DNA of 64,000 nucleotides. Origin: Acridotheres tristis (taxonomy: Eukaryota > Chordata > Aves > Passeriformes > Sturnidae). The position numbers and the translations under genes were made by a program. Each line of letters starts with the position of its first letter. Position 1 is the first letter of the stretch. The notes beneath the pieces are model-generated. The model was not told the DNA's origin. It ran no database searches and worked only from the letters and a program-made list of their open reading frames with translations. The stretch is from contig CM072899.1 in the NCBI GenBank assembly GCA_037013685.1, positions 11,760,479 to 11,824,478 of the forward strand. The letters run 5' to 3'. Below are positions 16,241 to 26,529 of the stretch, in pieces.

Positions 16241-18300
16241 TCTTGTTTACTCCTGTTTCTGACTCTTTTTTTCCTCCACTAACATGCTTTCTTTCCTCTG
16301 TCTAGTCACCATTCCAGCAAGCTAATGCCTGCTAACTGTGCTTCTTCCTTACTATAAAGTTTGTGCCCTCCAGCTTGGTTTTTGAGAGTGGGGTGAGCCA
16401 GCCCTGTTTGCTTGGCTCTGCTAGAGAGTTATCCCTCTGCTTCTCTGGAAGCTGCTTGCAGGGGCAGGAATGAAGCTGGATCAGATCCATCGGTGAGGAC
16501 AGTCCTTCAGCCCTGTTCCTGGACAGCTTTTGTGTTTTGGGACAGGCTCTTAAAGCTCTTGCTGCCCTCCCCTTAGAGGGGTTGTGTGAGCAGAGCAGGC
16601 TCAGCCCTTCCTGGGGTTCCTTGGAGTGCATGAGGGCCTTTCTGTGGTCCAGCCTAATCAAAGTTAAGCCTTTAAATTCTAGATGCTATGACTCTCTGCA
16701 TGTATTCACCAAGGCTGAGCTGACAACCATACCCCGAGGAAGATGGAAAACAGAGTTTAGTGAAATGAGGGCAGTTATTTCAAGAGCTTTCTAACAGTTT
16801 TTGTGCTCTGTATCCTATTTTATGGTGCTGTCCTATCACATTTTTCTCACTTGACTGGGCTTTTGCTGTCCACATCAATCTCAAATAACTGCACTAGCAC
16901 TGTGTCCTGGTGGGACCACTTTTCTGTCTGCATCCTTTTGAAAGACTTTGACCTTCCACTCATCTCAATTTAAAGTGTTCTGCACTTGTTCTCTGTGGAC
17001 ACAGCTGGAATGTGAAGAAAGCCAAGCTGGGGGAGGGGGGGAACAATAACTCTGAAGTTTTGGGGGAAAGGGGATGGTCTGAACTTTGCAGCCTTCTGCC
17101 TGCTTTGGTCTTGGGTGGTGGAGCTGAGGCTGCAAGGGCTGTGGCTGAGCCCTAAACTGACCCTGTGTTTAATGTCTTGCCAGTCAGATTAAACTGGGAG
17201 AGGGAGAGTGCTCCAGATGGGATAGGACAGCTGTGGGGCTCCTTGCCACAGGATGTTATGGATCCTAAAGGGGAGGGAGGATTCCATTTGCCACCTACGT
17301 ACTGATGTTTTTACAGGTGGCAATGCATAGGGGTGTTCAAAAACCAGTGCAGGAGGCAAGCAGCATAGGAATTGGTGCCCTGCTGTTACACTCGGGGGTG
17401 GTGTTGTCACAGATGGGGACTGGTGTTCTGCAAGAATCACTGTCATCACTGCGGTCTGGAGAATCCTGGGACTGGAGAAGGCAGCTGGACTGACTATTGC
17501 TGCCGGGAACACACACACACTTAAAACCACTCCCCACACCATTGGAGTCTCATGGCTTTACTTTTGTGATGACCTCTGCTGCTGGTGCAATGACAGTGGG
17601 TGCAAGGGTGACTTGTTGCTGGGTGAATCCCAGAGGAAACTCGCAATGGAAAAGGCTGAGACATTCAGCTGGTTCATGGGAGCAGCTGAGTTTTGAGCTG
17701 GTTTTGCTCTTTGCCCAGGTCCTGGCAGGGCCGGAAGAAGAGACCGAAAGACGGTGCCTGGCTGGACGAGGGGAGAGGGTCGGTCCCCGAATCCACGGTT
17801 CCTAAGCGTAACAGGAAAAGCTCCAGCAGCTCGGGATTGGTGAAGGGGGTGAAGCCGGGTGAGGTCGCGGCAGGGCAGGCAGGTGTGGGGCCCGGCGGCT
17901 GCTCCAGCTGCGATGTGCGAGTATGAAAGCTGGGGAATCACACAACCACATCTGTGCTGCAGGAGCTGCGTGGGGGGAGTCGTGTCAAGGGAATTCCAAC
18001 CCACCGCCGACTCTGGCACATGGAAGGCGGCACGGAGAGCCGAGCTGCGAAGCCTGGGGCAGGAACGCTCCCGCAGGAACGCTCCCGCATGCCTTGGCAG
18101 GGGCACCCAGCTGGGCTTTGGGGCTGGAGCACCACAGCGTGCCCTGACCCCCAGCAGGAGCCCTGCAGCCAGCCCAGCCGCCACCACGGCGGGCTCGGTG
18201 CCAGCCCCATCCCCGCACACCTGGAGCCACAAACGGCCACCACCGCCACCAGCCCCAGGTGTGCAGGGACCCCGGGGGGAAATGTGTCACACAAACACAA
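16241..18300. other. Spacer between RAB7A and the AT-rich array, no gene seen
   Basis: Open frames here, including one of about 220 codons on the minus strand near 17.6-18.2 kb, have low-complexity composition and no recognisable domain. GC content rises near 17.7-18.3 kb. A 14-bp direct duplication occurs at about 18060-18090. I see no exon with family support. Confidence 0.6.
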
Positions 18301-19265
18301 AAACACGCTCCGGTTTCTATAGGTACACCCAATGTTTCTAGGCAAACACGGGTGTGTTTGCTGTTTACATACTCATTACACCAGCAGGCATGTGTGTATG
18401 TATTTATTTACCAGGACGCATCTTTTGGAGAGCGAATCAGCAGGGGAAGCACGAGAGCACAAAGGAAAGGCACGGAGTTGTGTGTGTATGAATTGCTGTG
18501 TTACACGGGCAAATCTCCCAAGGCTCAGAGACAGAGCACGAGTTACAGGTTTCTGTTTATGAGACGTGTGGTTGAAGCCTTACCCATGTACACACATGTA
18601 GCATTAAATATTTCTTCATATACATATACATACTCAGAGAAGGAGAAAAAAAAAATCTCAGATACGGCTACACCCATATATACTTTATTTATATATTTAT
18701 ATAAGAAAATGGAATATTAATTACACGGATATACACATATACAAAGGTGTATATGTCTGTGTATACTGCCCCCCATACATGGAGAGACAGATGATCACAC
18801 ACATTCAGACACATTTTTTATACTTATATGCTTGTATTTTTATGGGCGTGGGTTTTTTCTCTTTGTCCAAACACAGAGATTTTTCTTACTATTTATACAC
18901 TTCTCTGTGTCTATTTTATATATATTTAAATAACTTTATATAGTTGTATATTATTTATTTGTCTGGTTTTTATATAAAAGGGTCATTTTCAGGCAGCTCT
19001 CTGTGTGTAGTTTAGCTATTTTTATATTTCTTTGAGAACGAGAGGAGGGGGAGGGAGACAGAGAAGGAAAATAAAAGAAAATACAGACACGTAAATAAAT
19101 ATCTAAATAAATTGGATGTAGAAGAGGATATGGGAACATTTGTGTGTGAGTTGGGAGGGGGAATGACCAGCTCTCTTGTGCTTGCTCTCCATACCCACAT
19201 GCATGCAGACAGAGAATGTATGTCCAGATCAAGACATGCACACACACACTGCATATGCATCCCAG

Positions 19266-19306
19266 ATATTATAATATATTATATATATTATATATATTAT
19301 ATATGG
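19266..19306. repeat. AT microsatellite (10-bp ATATATTATA-type units)
   Basis: Alternating ATTAT and ATAT units forming near-perfect 10-bp repeats. Confidence 0.85.
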
Positions 19307-19335
19307 GGCAGAAGAGAGGGTGGGAGAGACCACAG

Positions 19336-19364
19336 CAACACACACACACACACACACACACACA
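19336..19364. repeat. (CA)n microsatellite
   Basis: An uninterrupted CA dinucleotide run of about 14 units. Confidence 0.95.
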
Positions 19365-19844
19365 GAGAAAACCCACAGGCATTTTTACAGGGGGAGGGAT
19401 GTGATGGGGTTATTTTTACCATGCTCTGTGTAGATCTTTCTCTCCCTCTTGGGGGAAAAGGAAAAGATGGGAACAACAACAGAAAATAGACACACACATA
19501 CAATTAATTACACATACAAGTAAATGTTTAAATAAACAATGTGTGGCTGGAGATATGGGGAATGCTCTGTGTGTGAATGTGCATGTGTGCTTCATATTTG
19601 TATACATGCACATCTCTGTGTTTGTATGTGTAGCAAGAGGAAAATTGAGCAGCTCAAAATCTCACTGTACACATGTATATGTGCATGTAGGGACGGAAAG
19701 GGCATTGTGTGTTTTTAAGGACAGTGTGTATGTGTGAGTATCTCTAGTTATATAGGTAATAATATACAGTGTTATGTATTCATATGTATGTGGATATATA
19801 GCAAAAGATATTGTGTGTTAGTGTGAACACTTGGCGAGTATACA

Positions 19845-20021
<177 letters not shown>

Positions 20022-21758
20022 GTGCAGAGAGAGGCGAATGAACAGGTCACTCTCTCTGCCCTCCATATACAGTATATATGCATATATGCCTGTATATATT
20101 TACAGAAAGGGGAAAGTGTGTGTGTGAGAACAATGCTCTCTCTGTAAATGCATGTGTACTTACGTGTGTGTATATATACAAATATATATATTTCAGGCAA
20201 ACTCTTATGAAAAGAGCTCTCATCCCTTTCTAAGCATAGACCTATGTATATACATATAGTGAGAGAATTATGCACATTTGTGAACAGCTCACATATTCTT
20301 GCTCTCTCTATATATATACATGAGTGTGCAAACAGTGCTTTCTCCAATTATATGCAAATATATACACTATATATGCATATATAAAGAGGATGCTCTGTGT
20401 GAAGTTTATATATATACAATATATGTATGAATATAGGTTTATCTATTAAAAAAAAAAGCATTTCATGGATGAGAACATACATATATACAGAGAGAATATA
20501 CATCAGAGAGTGTTGTATGTGAAAACAGTTCTCTGAACGGCTCAATGTGTGTATATATGCACATCTATAAATATATAAATAGTCTACATAATATATAAAT
20601 ATACTTTATATTCAATACATTATATATACCATACCTGCTACTTCATCCCCCTATTATGTAAGTATATATCCCTAAGTATATCCCTAGTATCTAAGTATAT
20701 ATGTATCTATGTGTATACATACATGGAGTGTGTGCACGTGTGTAGCAAGAAAGAGTTATGTAATTGTATGAAAGAACCAATGTCTCTCTGTACAGGTGCA
20801 TGTATATAAATATGTACATCTGTGTGCATGTACAGGAAGAGAACAGTGAGTGTTAACAGCTCTTTAAGTACATCCCTATATCTGTAGGGAGAGGAGAGGC
20901 AAGCAGGCTGTCTATATGTACAGCATATATATGTGTGTTTATCTGCATATATATGTATTTGTGTAGAAAGAGAGAGGGGTATCCTGTGAAAACAGCTCAC
21001 TAACTATACATATGCACGTGCATGATGCAGAGAAAATAGTGTTTCTGTGTAAACAGTATGTTTTAATTATGTATGTATAGATACATAGGGAGCGCTGTGC
21101 ACGAACAATCTGTATGTATACTCATATATGCACCTATATACTCATATATAAGGCAAGGGAGAGTATTGTGTGTGAGAATGGCTCTTACTACCTCTACTCA
21201 CATGTGTACATATGGAGAGAGAATATATCAACATATATACATAGATATGCATTTATTTATGCATCTCAGAGAGTATATATGGGGGGAGGTGACGAGAGAG
21301 TCATGGAAACTGTTTGTGTGTATGAATTGTTCTCACTGATTTTGTTATTTGCGTATGTCTAAATATAAAGCTATGGCAAGGGAGAATATGTGTAAACAGA
21401 GACTACTGTTACTGTGAACTATTCACAGGACTATTGCTGTGTGAAGATCTTTTTGTGTGTATGTGTGCATTTATTTATATATAACAAGAGAGAATTGTGT
21501 GTGTGCAAGCAGCTGTCTCCCTAGTTATACGTGTGTGTGTGTAAATATGTAGAGAATGACAAGAGAGAACAGGCTCTCTCTACATACAGAAGTGTATATA
21601 TATGTCACAGCTTTCTCCCTAAATAAATGTATGTATACCCATGCAGTGAACAAATTATGTGTGAACAGCTCTCTCCCCGCTCTGTATACATTTATATATA
21701 GCAAGCGAAGTGTGTGTGAACAGCTTTCCTTGAACTCTATATGTTCTGTTGGAATCAT

Positions 21759-21930
21759 ATATATTATATTATATTATATTATATTATATTATATTATATT
21801 ATATTATTATATTATATTATATTATATTATATTATATTATATTATATTATATTATATTATATTATATTATATTATATTATATTATTATATTACATTACAT
21901 TACATTACATTATATTATATTATTAGCATA
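21759..21930. repeat. (ATATT)n pentanucleotide microsatellite grading into (ATTAC)n
   Basis: More than 25 pentamer units with a few single-base slips, then about five ATTAC units near 21888-21912. A return to TATTA follows. Confidence 0.95.
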
Positions 21931-22841
21931 TTACAGTATATTATGCTAGAATAGGTATATATTCTATTATATTCTGTTACGTGTGAATAGTTGTGTATAT
22001 AAGAGTACGTATGTATATATGCATATATACATATCTATACAGGAACAGAAAGGACTGTCATGTGTGAAACCAGCTCAGTATATAGGTATATATGCATATA
22101 TATGAACAGAGAACAATATGTATAAGCAATGCTCTCTCTAATTACATTTGTATAAATTCATATATATATATATATAATTATGAGTGAACACTCTGTACAT
22201 ACGTACACACACGTATCTATACAGAGCCACTACTGTGTGTGAGAGAAAAACTCTCACTTGCTCTCTATAATGTATCACATACAGAGAAAAAATTATATAG
22301 AGATTATACAATTATATAAGGCAGGGAGAGAGAGTGATAGAAAATATGTATGCGGGAATAGATCTTGTTCTTTTCCTCAAGTATATATGCACATGTATCC
22401 ATAGACAGCAAGAGAGAATAATTCTAATTATTCAGCTCTAATTCTGAACAGCTCTGTGTCTGTGTCTCTATGCATACATGGATGTATATAGTGAGAGAGA
22501 ATAGTGTACATGTATTTGTTACATACAGAGAGGTCAGGAGAAAAGAGTGTGAGAGCTTATCCCCATATCAATATATATTGCATACATTGTGCATATATGT
22601 CTGTGTGTGCATAGTGAGAATGTTTGAACAGCACGCTCCCTCTCTCATCCCTCGTTTCTATATATGCCGAAATGTGTGTATATATAGCAAGAGAGAACTG
22701 CCTGTGAACCTCACACTCTCTCTGTAGATACGTATGTATGTATATGAGACGTGTGAACATGACTTGCTGTCTGTGTCCATATATGTATATATATGTCCAT
22801 ATATATGTATATAACATGTGTTTTATGTTCATATGGAGACT

Positions 22842-22878
22842 GTGTGTGTGTGTGTGTGTGCGTGCGTGTGTGTGTGTT
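22842..22878. repeat. (TG)n microsatellite with CG interruptions
   Basis: Alternating TG run interrupted by GCGTGCG. Alternating purine-pyrimidine sequence of this kind can adopt Z-DNA. Confidence 0.9.
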
Positions 22879-25023
22879 TGTTGGGGCTATTTTTCCCATT
22901 CTCTGTGTTTCTCTTACACACACACAAGCAGCCTCCCCCACACATTCTATTCACATAAATATACCTGCATATATTTCCACGTGTGTGTTCTATTCTGTAC
23001 TCTGCCTTTGGAGGGGAGGGAGAGGAGCCCTCACTGACAGCCCTGGAGATTCGTGCTGGATCCCTGTGCTGGTTACATAGCCGGGGTGAGATCGGTGCAC
23101 TCACTGCTCAGCCCTGCTCACACATCCACCCACCCATACACATGTATTGCTCTTAAATTTTCATATGTTTATGTCAATATTTTAAAATCTATAGCTAGGT
23201 CTTTACGGGTATGCATGCACTTACATTTATTTTAAATTTACATGTAGCTATTAGATTAAATAACAACTGTTAGATATCACAGATCTATAATAGACACAAC
23301 ATACACACCAACCACAGTCTATAGCCGGCTTGGCTGTAAGCTCCCACCAGGCTACAGCGTTACATTTACACGTGTACAGGTGTGTGTTGCATGTTGCACA
23401 CACGTACACATCATGCAGCCCCTGTCACCATGCTCGGTGACAGCAGCGCTGGGTGCCGTGTCCCAGGGGTGGGTGCTCCGTGCTCCCGGTGCTCCGAGGG
23501 GTTCCCGAGGGGGATCCCTGGGGCTGTGCCCTCCCTCTCTTCGTGCCCGAGCGCCCCAGGGGCCGGGCAGAGCTCATCACAGGGGTGCTGGCACGGCTGC
23601 AGGGGGGCAGAACCCCACTGTTCTGGGGGGCAGGGGAGCAGAGGAGGGACAGGGCGCCCCGCTTCGGTTCGGGATGGGGGTCACACACGCGGGTGGACAG
23701 GATCCTGCTACCCCACGGACCCCAAGACCGCGGGCAGTCGGGACTCGTCCCTCCGGCGGCGGGGGCTGGGCGAGAGAAATGGCGGAGAGAGTCGGGGGAT
23801 GGGGAGAGGGGGAGGAGGAGGAGGAGGAGAAAGGGAAGGCGGCGGGGCTGTGCGGGCTTGGCGTGCGTGGGCAGGGGGCGGGGTGCGACAGCGTGTGCGG
23901 TGTGACCGTGTGTGTGTGTGCATGTATGTGCGTGTACAGTACGTGTGTGTGCATTTGTGTGTGTGTGCATTTGTGTGTGTGCACAGCCGGGCACACCCCC
24001 GTGCCCGCGCCCCAGCACACGCGTGTGCGGCTGCGGGGCTCCCTCCGCACACCCACACACCCGGCCCACCCGCGGCGGGAGCACACGGATCCCACTCCCG
24101 GGAGCGGGAGGAGACGGTTCCGTCCTGGCCCAGCCCCGGGGTTCGTGCACTCCCTTCCTCCCTCCCGCCGAAGCCGCGTATCTCCAGTGGGATTTGAGGG
24201 AATGGAGTGAACTGGGGGCGTTCAGAGCTGCTGCTCCCCCACGCCCATACAGAGCTGCGTATGCAGCGGGGCTTGAGCCCCCCCGCCCCGCTCCCACGGC
24301 ACACAGAGCTGCAGGGGCGGCCACGCTCCACACACTCCCCCACACCCACGGCACTGAGCCCGGTCGGGAGGCTCCGCAGCCCCTCCCCAGCCCAGCCGCG
24401 CTTTTCGCATCCTCCCGTGCGGGGCGATGGCCGACAGGAGGGGGGGCGGTCACACCGGACACGCGGGGCTCCCCCGGGGGCCTCCCCCATTGACCACAGG
24501 GATGAGGATCGGTGGGAGGGCGGCCCCAGTCGCCGGGGCGAGGACCCCCGGCCTCGGCGGGGCATCTCCGCGCTGCTGCCGGCGGCCGCGGGAGGGCGTC
24601 GCCTGTGTTAGTTCCCTTCGGAGAATCCAGGGCCAGAGCGGCCGCCACCGCCCCCCGTCCCCCGCCGCCTCCCCCCGCCCGCGGCGGCCCCTCTTGGGCG
24701 GCGGGCGACGGCGACGGCGATGGGCGGGGGGACCGAAGTGAGGCCCCAGTCGCCGCCATGCCGAGCACCCCCCTCCTCGCCGCCGCCGCCGCGCCGGCCG
24801 CGCCCCCAAAATCTGGGCGGGGGTCGGCGGGCGGCGCGCGGCGGGGGGCGCGGGGGCGGCGGCGGGCCCGGGCCGGAGGGGCGGGGGGCGCGGGGCGGGC
24901 GCGGCGGCGCGGGGGGGCCGGGTGGCGGCGCGGGAGCCCCGCGAAGGAGCCCCAAGAAGCACAAGTTGGGGCTGGCAGCGGACCAGGCTGTTGTTGTTCT
25001 CAACGTGGTCCGCCCCGTGCCCA

Positions 25024-25029
25024 TATAAA
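25024..25029 (+). promoter_or_regulatory. H1-10: TATA box of H1-10
   Basis: TATAAA lies 127 bp upstream of the H1-10 start codon in an otherwise GC-rich setting. Transcription would start near 25055, leaving a 5' UTR of about 100 nt. Confidence 0.7.
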
Positions 25030-25155
25030 GGGCTGCGGCGGCGCCCGCCCCGGCAGAACGCACGCCGAGTGGAGTAGACGGAGTGCGCTCGCCGGGCCCC
25101 GCCACGCCGCTGCTGCCCCCGCCCGCCCCCGCTCCGGCCCGCGGCTCCCCGCACC

Positions 25156-25812
25156 ATGTCGGTAGAGCTTGAAGAAAACGATCTGCCCATGGCCGAGGCA
25201 GAGGAGGCGCCGCTCTCCCCGGAGAAGAAAGCGGCTGCTAAGAAGGCGAAAGGAGGCGGCGGCGCCTCGTTGTCGCCATCGAAGAAAAGGAAGAACAACA
25301 AGAAGAAGAACCAGCCGGGCAAATATAGTCAGCTAGTGGTGGAGACGATCCGCAAGCTGGGTGAGCGCAATGGCTCCTCGCTGGCCAAGATCTATAACGA
25401 GGCCAAGAAGGTGGCCTGGTTCGACCAGCAGAATGGCAGGACTTACTTGAAGTACTCCATCAAGGCGCTGGTACAGAACGACACGCTGCTCCAGGTCAAG
25501 GGCACCGGCGCCAACGGCTCCTTCAAGCTCAACAGGAAGAAGCTGGAAGGCGGCGGCGAGGGGGGCGCGGGCAACAGCGCCCACAAGTCCCTCAAGAAGG
25601 CGACGGTCTCCTCGACCCGGCGGGCGGAGAAACCGGCGGCCAAAAGCAAGAAGCCCGAGAAGAAATCGCACAAGAAGGGAGCCGGCGGTGCGGCGGCGAA
25701 GAAGGACAAGGGCAAAGCCAAGAAGGCCACCAAGAAGGGAGCCGCGTCTCCTGGGGGCAAGAAGGTGAAGAAGTCGGCAAAGCCCAAGGCGCTCAAGAGC
25801 CGGAAGGCATGA
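25156..25812 (+). CDS. H1-10: Linker histone H1.10 (H1X)
   Basis: An intronless gene for the replication-independent linker histone H1.10, formerly H1FX, which binds the nucleosome dyad and compacts chromatin. The product has 218 residues. The N-terminus MSVELEE and the LSPSKKRKN segment (39-47) are hallmarks of the family. The winged-helix globular domain spans about residues 54-128 ([12 protein letters not shown] through [13 protein letters not shown]) and is nearly identical to the mammalian one. The C-terminal tail (about 130-218) is Lys/Ala-rich with SHKKGAGG and KKVKKS elements. The start has A at -3. No histone 3' stem-loop is seen and an AATAAA lies about 690 nt downstream, consistent with a polyadenylated transcript. 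It is transcribed toward the H2A gene on the other strand. Confidence 0.97.
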   Translation: MSVELEENDLPMAEAEEAPLSPEKKAAAKKAKGGGGASLSPSKKRKNNKKKNQPGKYSQLVVETIRKLGERNGSSLAKIYNEAKKVAWFDQQNGRTYLKYSIKALVQNDTLLQVKGTGANGSFKLNRKKLEGGGEGGAGNSAHKSLKKATVSSTRRAEKPAAKSKKPEKKSHKKGAGGAAAKKDKGKAKKATKKGAASPGGKKVKKSAKPKALKSRKA

Positions 25813-26297
25813 GATTGAGGCGCAGGGAGTCTCCCGCCGCCCCCCGGACTGAGAGCCCCGCGGCACAGACTGCTCTGAGGACAGACCCCAGGGGACCCGC
25901 TTTGTCTTTGTGTTGCTGACTCGCCTCCGCAGCCACCGCCGTGCGCGGTGAGCGGGGCTGCGGCTGCCCCAGCCCCCCTTCCCCTTCTCTGCCGCCTTAT
26001 TTTTTTTCCACCCCTTCTCCCCCCATCCCACTCTGCGGCTTTTCCCCGATCGCGCCCTTTTGTTTTCGGCCGTGCCCCTCCCCGCCTGTAGACGGTTCCC
26101 AGCCCCCACCCCCTCCTTCGTCCCCCCGGTTCTTCACAGGGATTTTTCCCGCCCGGTTTCCATAGCAGCCATTTTGCACGGGGTCCCCCCCCGCGCCACG
26201 TGGGCCGGTCCCGCTCCCGCCGCCCGCGCGCGCCCCGCCCGGCCCCGCCCCTCCCGCCGCGCGCCGTGCCTGCTCGCGGCCGCACCGAAGGGCCGCG

Positions 26298-26312
26298 GCG
26301 CCCCCTGGCGGC
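26298..26312 (-). promoter_or_regulatory. CTCF-like site 1
   Basis: GCGCCCCCTGGCGGC matches the reverse complement of the CTCF core (CCRSYAGGGGGCGC type). It has the same orientation as the second copy 59 bp downstream. Confidence 0.5.
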
Positions 26313-26356
26313 CCGCGGCCCCGCCGCCATGGCAACGGCCCGGCGCGCGGCAGTGG

Positions 26357-26371
26357 CCGCCCCCTGGCGGC
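26357..26371 (-). promoter_or_regulatory. CTCF-like site 2
   Basis: CCGCCCCCTGGCGGC is nearly identical to the site at 26298 and in the same orientation. No other pair like this was noticed in the window. Confidence 0.5.
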
Positions 26372-26416
26372 CGCCGACCGCACTGCAATGGCCTTTAATG
26401 TTTTTTTATGGGTCTA

Positions 26417-26453
26417 GGGGTGGGTGGGTTAGGGAGGGTTTGGGTTAGTGGGG
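26417..26453 (+). promoter_or_regulatory. G-quadruplex-capable, telomere-like G-tract run
   Basis: Seven G3-4 tracts separated by 1-6 nt, including GGGTTAGGGAGGG, meet the usual G4 pattern on the transcribed (+) strand. They lie about 50 nt before the H1-10 poly(A) signal and are followed by a long T-rich stretch. Confidence 0.6.
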
Positions 26454-26501
26454 TCATTTTTTGGTTTCGTTTTTTTTTCCTTTTCATTTATCGTCGTTTC
26501 A

Positions 26502-26507
26502 AATAAA
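26502..26507 (+). terminator. H1-10: poly(A) signal of H1-10
   Basis: The only AATAAA downstream of the H1-10 stop on this strand within 1 kb. T-rich upstream and GT-rich downstream sequence flank it. Confidence 0.7.
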
Positions 26508-26529
26508 TTGGTACAAAACGCCTCTCCCG

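Larger units (their letters stand above)
26155..26375. promoter_or_regulatory. Promoter-like motif cluster within the H1-10 3' UTR
   Basis: In about 220 bp I see a YY1-type motif (GCAGCCATTTTG, about 26165-26176), an E-box CACGTG (about 26197-26202), several GC boxes, and an RFX/X-box half-site CCATGGCAAC (about 26327-26336). There are also two CTCF-like cores. This is the motif content of an active promoter or insulator, not of an ordinary 3' UTR. A second, possibly antisense, transcription start could lie here. Human H1-10 has a named antisense transcript, which makes this plausible but not shown. Confidence 0.45.
23430..26400 (+). promoter_or_regulatory. H1-10: CpG island over H1-10
   Basis: About 3 kb of very GC-rich sequence with frequent CpG, beginning abruptly after the AT-rich block. 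It contains the H1-10 promoter, the whole intronless gene and most of its 3' UTR. GC-box-like motifs and G-runs are dense at 24.6-24.95 kb. A TG-rich microsatellite-like patch lies at about 23907-23985. Very long open frames on both strands here result from stop-codon depletion and are not called as genes. Confidence 0.8.
25813..26525 (+). other. H1-10: H1-10 3' UTR
   Basis: Non-coding GC-rich sequence between the H1-10 stop and its only downstream AATAAA. It has a dense cluster of promoter-type motifs in the middle and a G-tract/T-tract stretch just before the signal. Confidence 0.65.

Noticed and set aside
17558..18232. 224-codon open frame on the minus strand after RAB7A
   Set aside because: No recognisable domain, overlapping frames of similar length on the other strand, and moderate GC enrichment explain it. 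It could still be part of a non-coding RNA, but nothing supports a protein.
21556..21954. 132-codon open frame through the ATATT repeat
   Set aside because: A Tyr-Ile-Leu run read from a pentanucleotide microsatellite, no gene.
23425..24768. 447-codon open frame on the minus strand upstream of H1-10
   Set aside because: It lies in a CpG island where TA-containing stop codons are depleted, and overlaps similarly long frames in other phases. The composition is Pro/Arg/Gly/Ala-rich low complexity with His-Thr runs from the TG repeat. No domain or splice logic.
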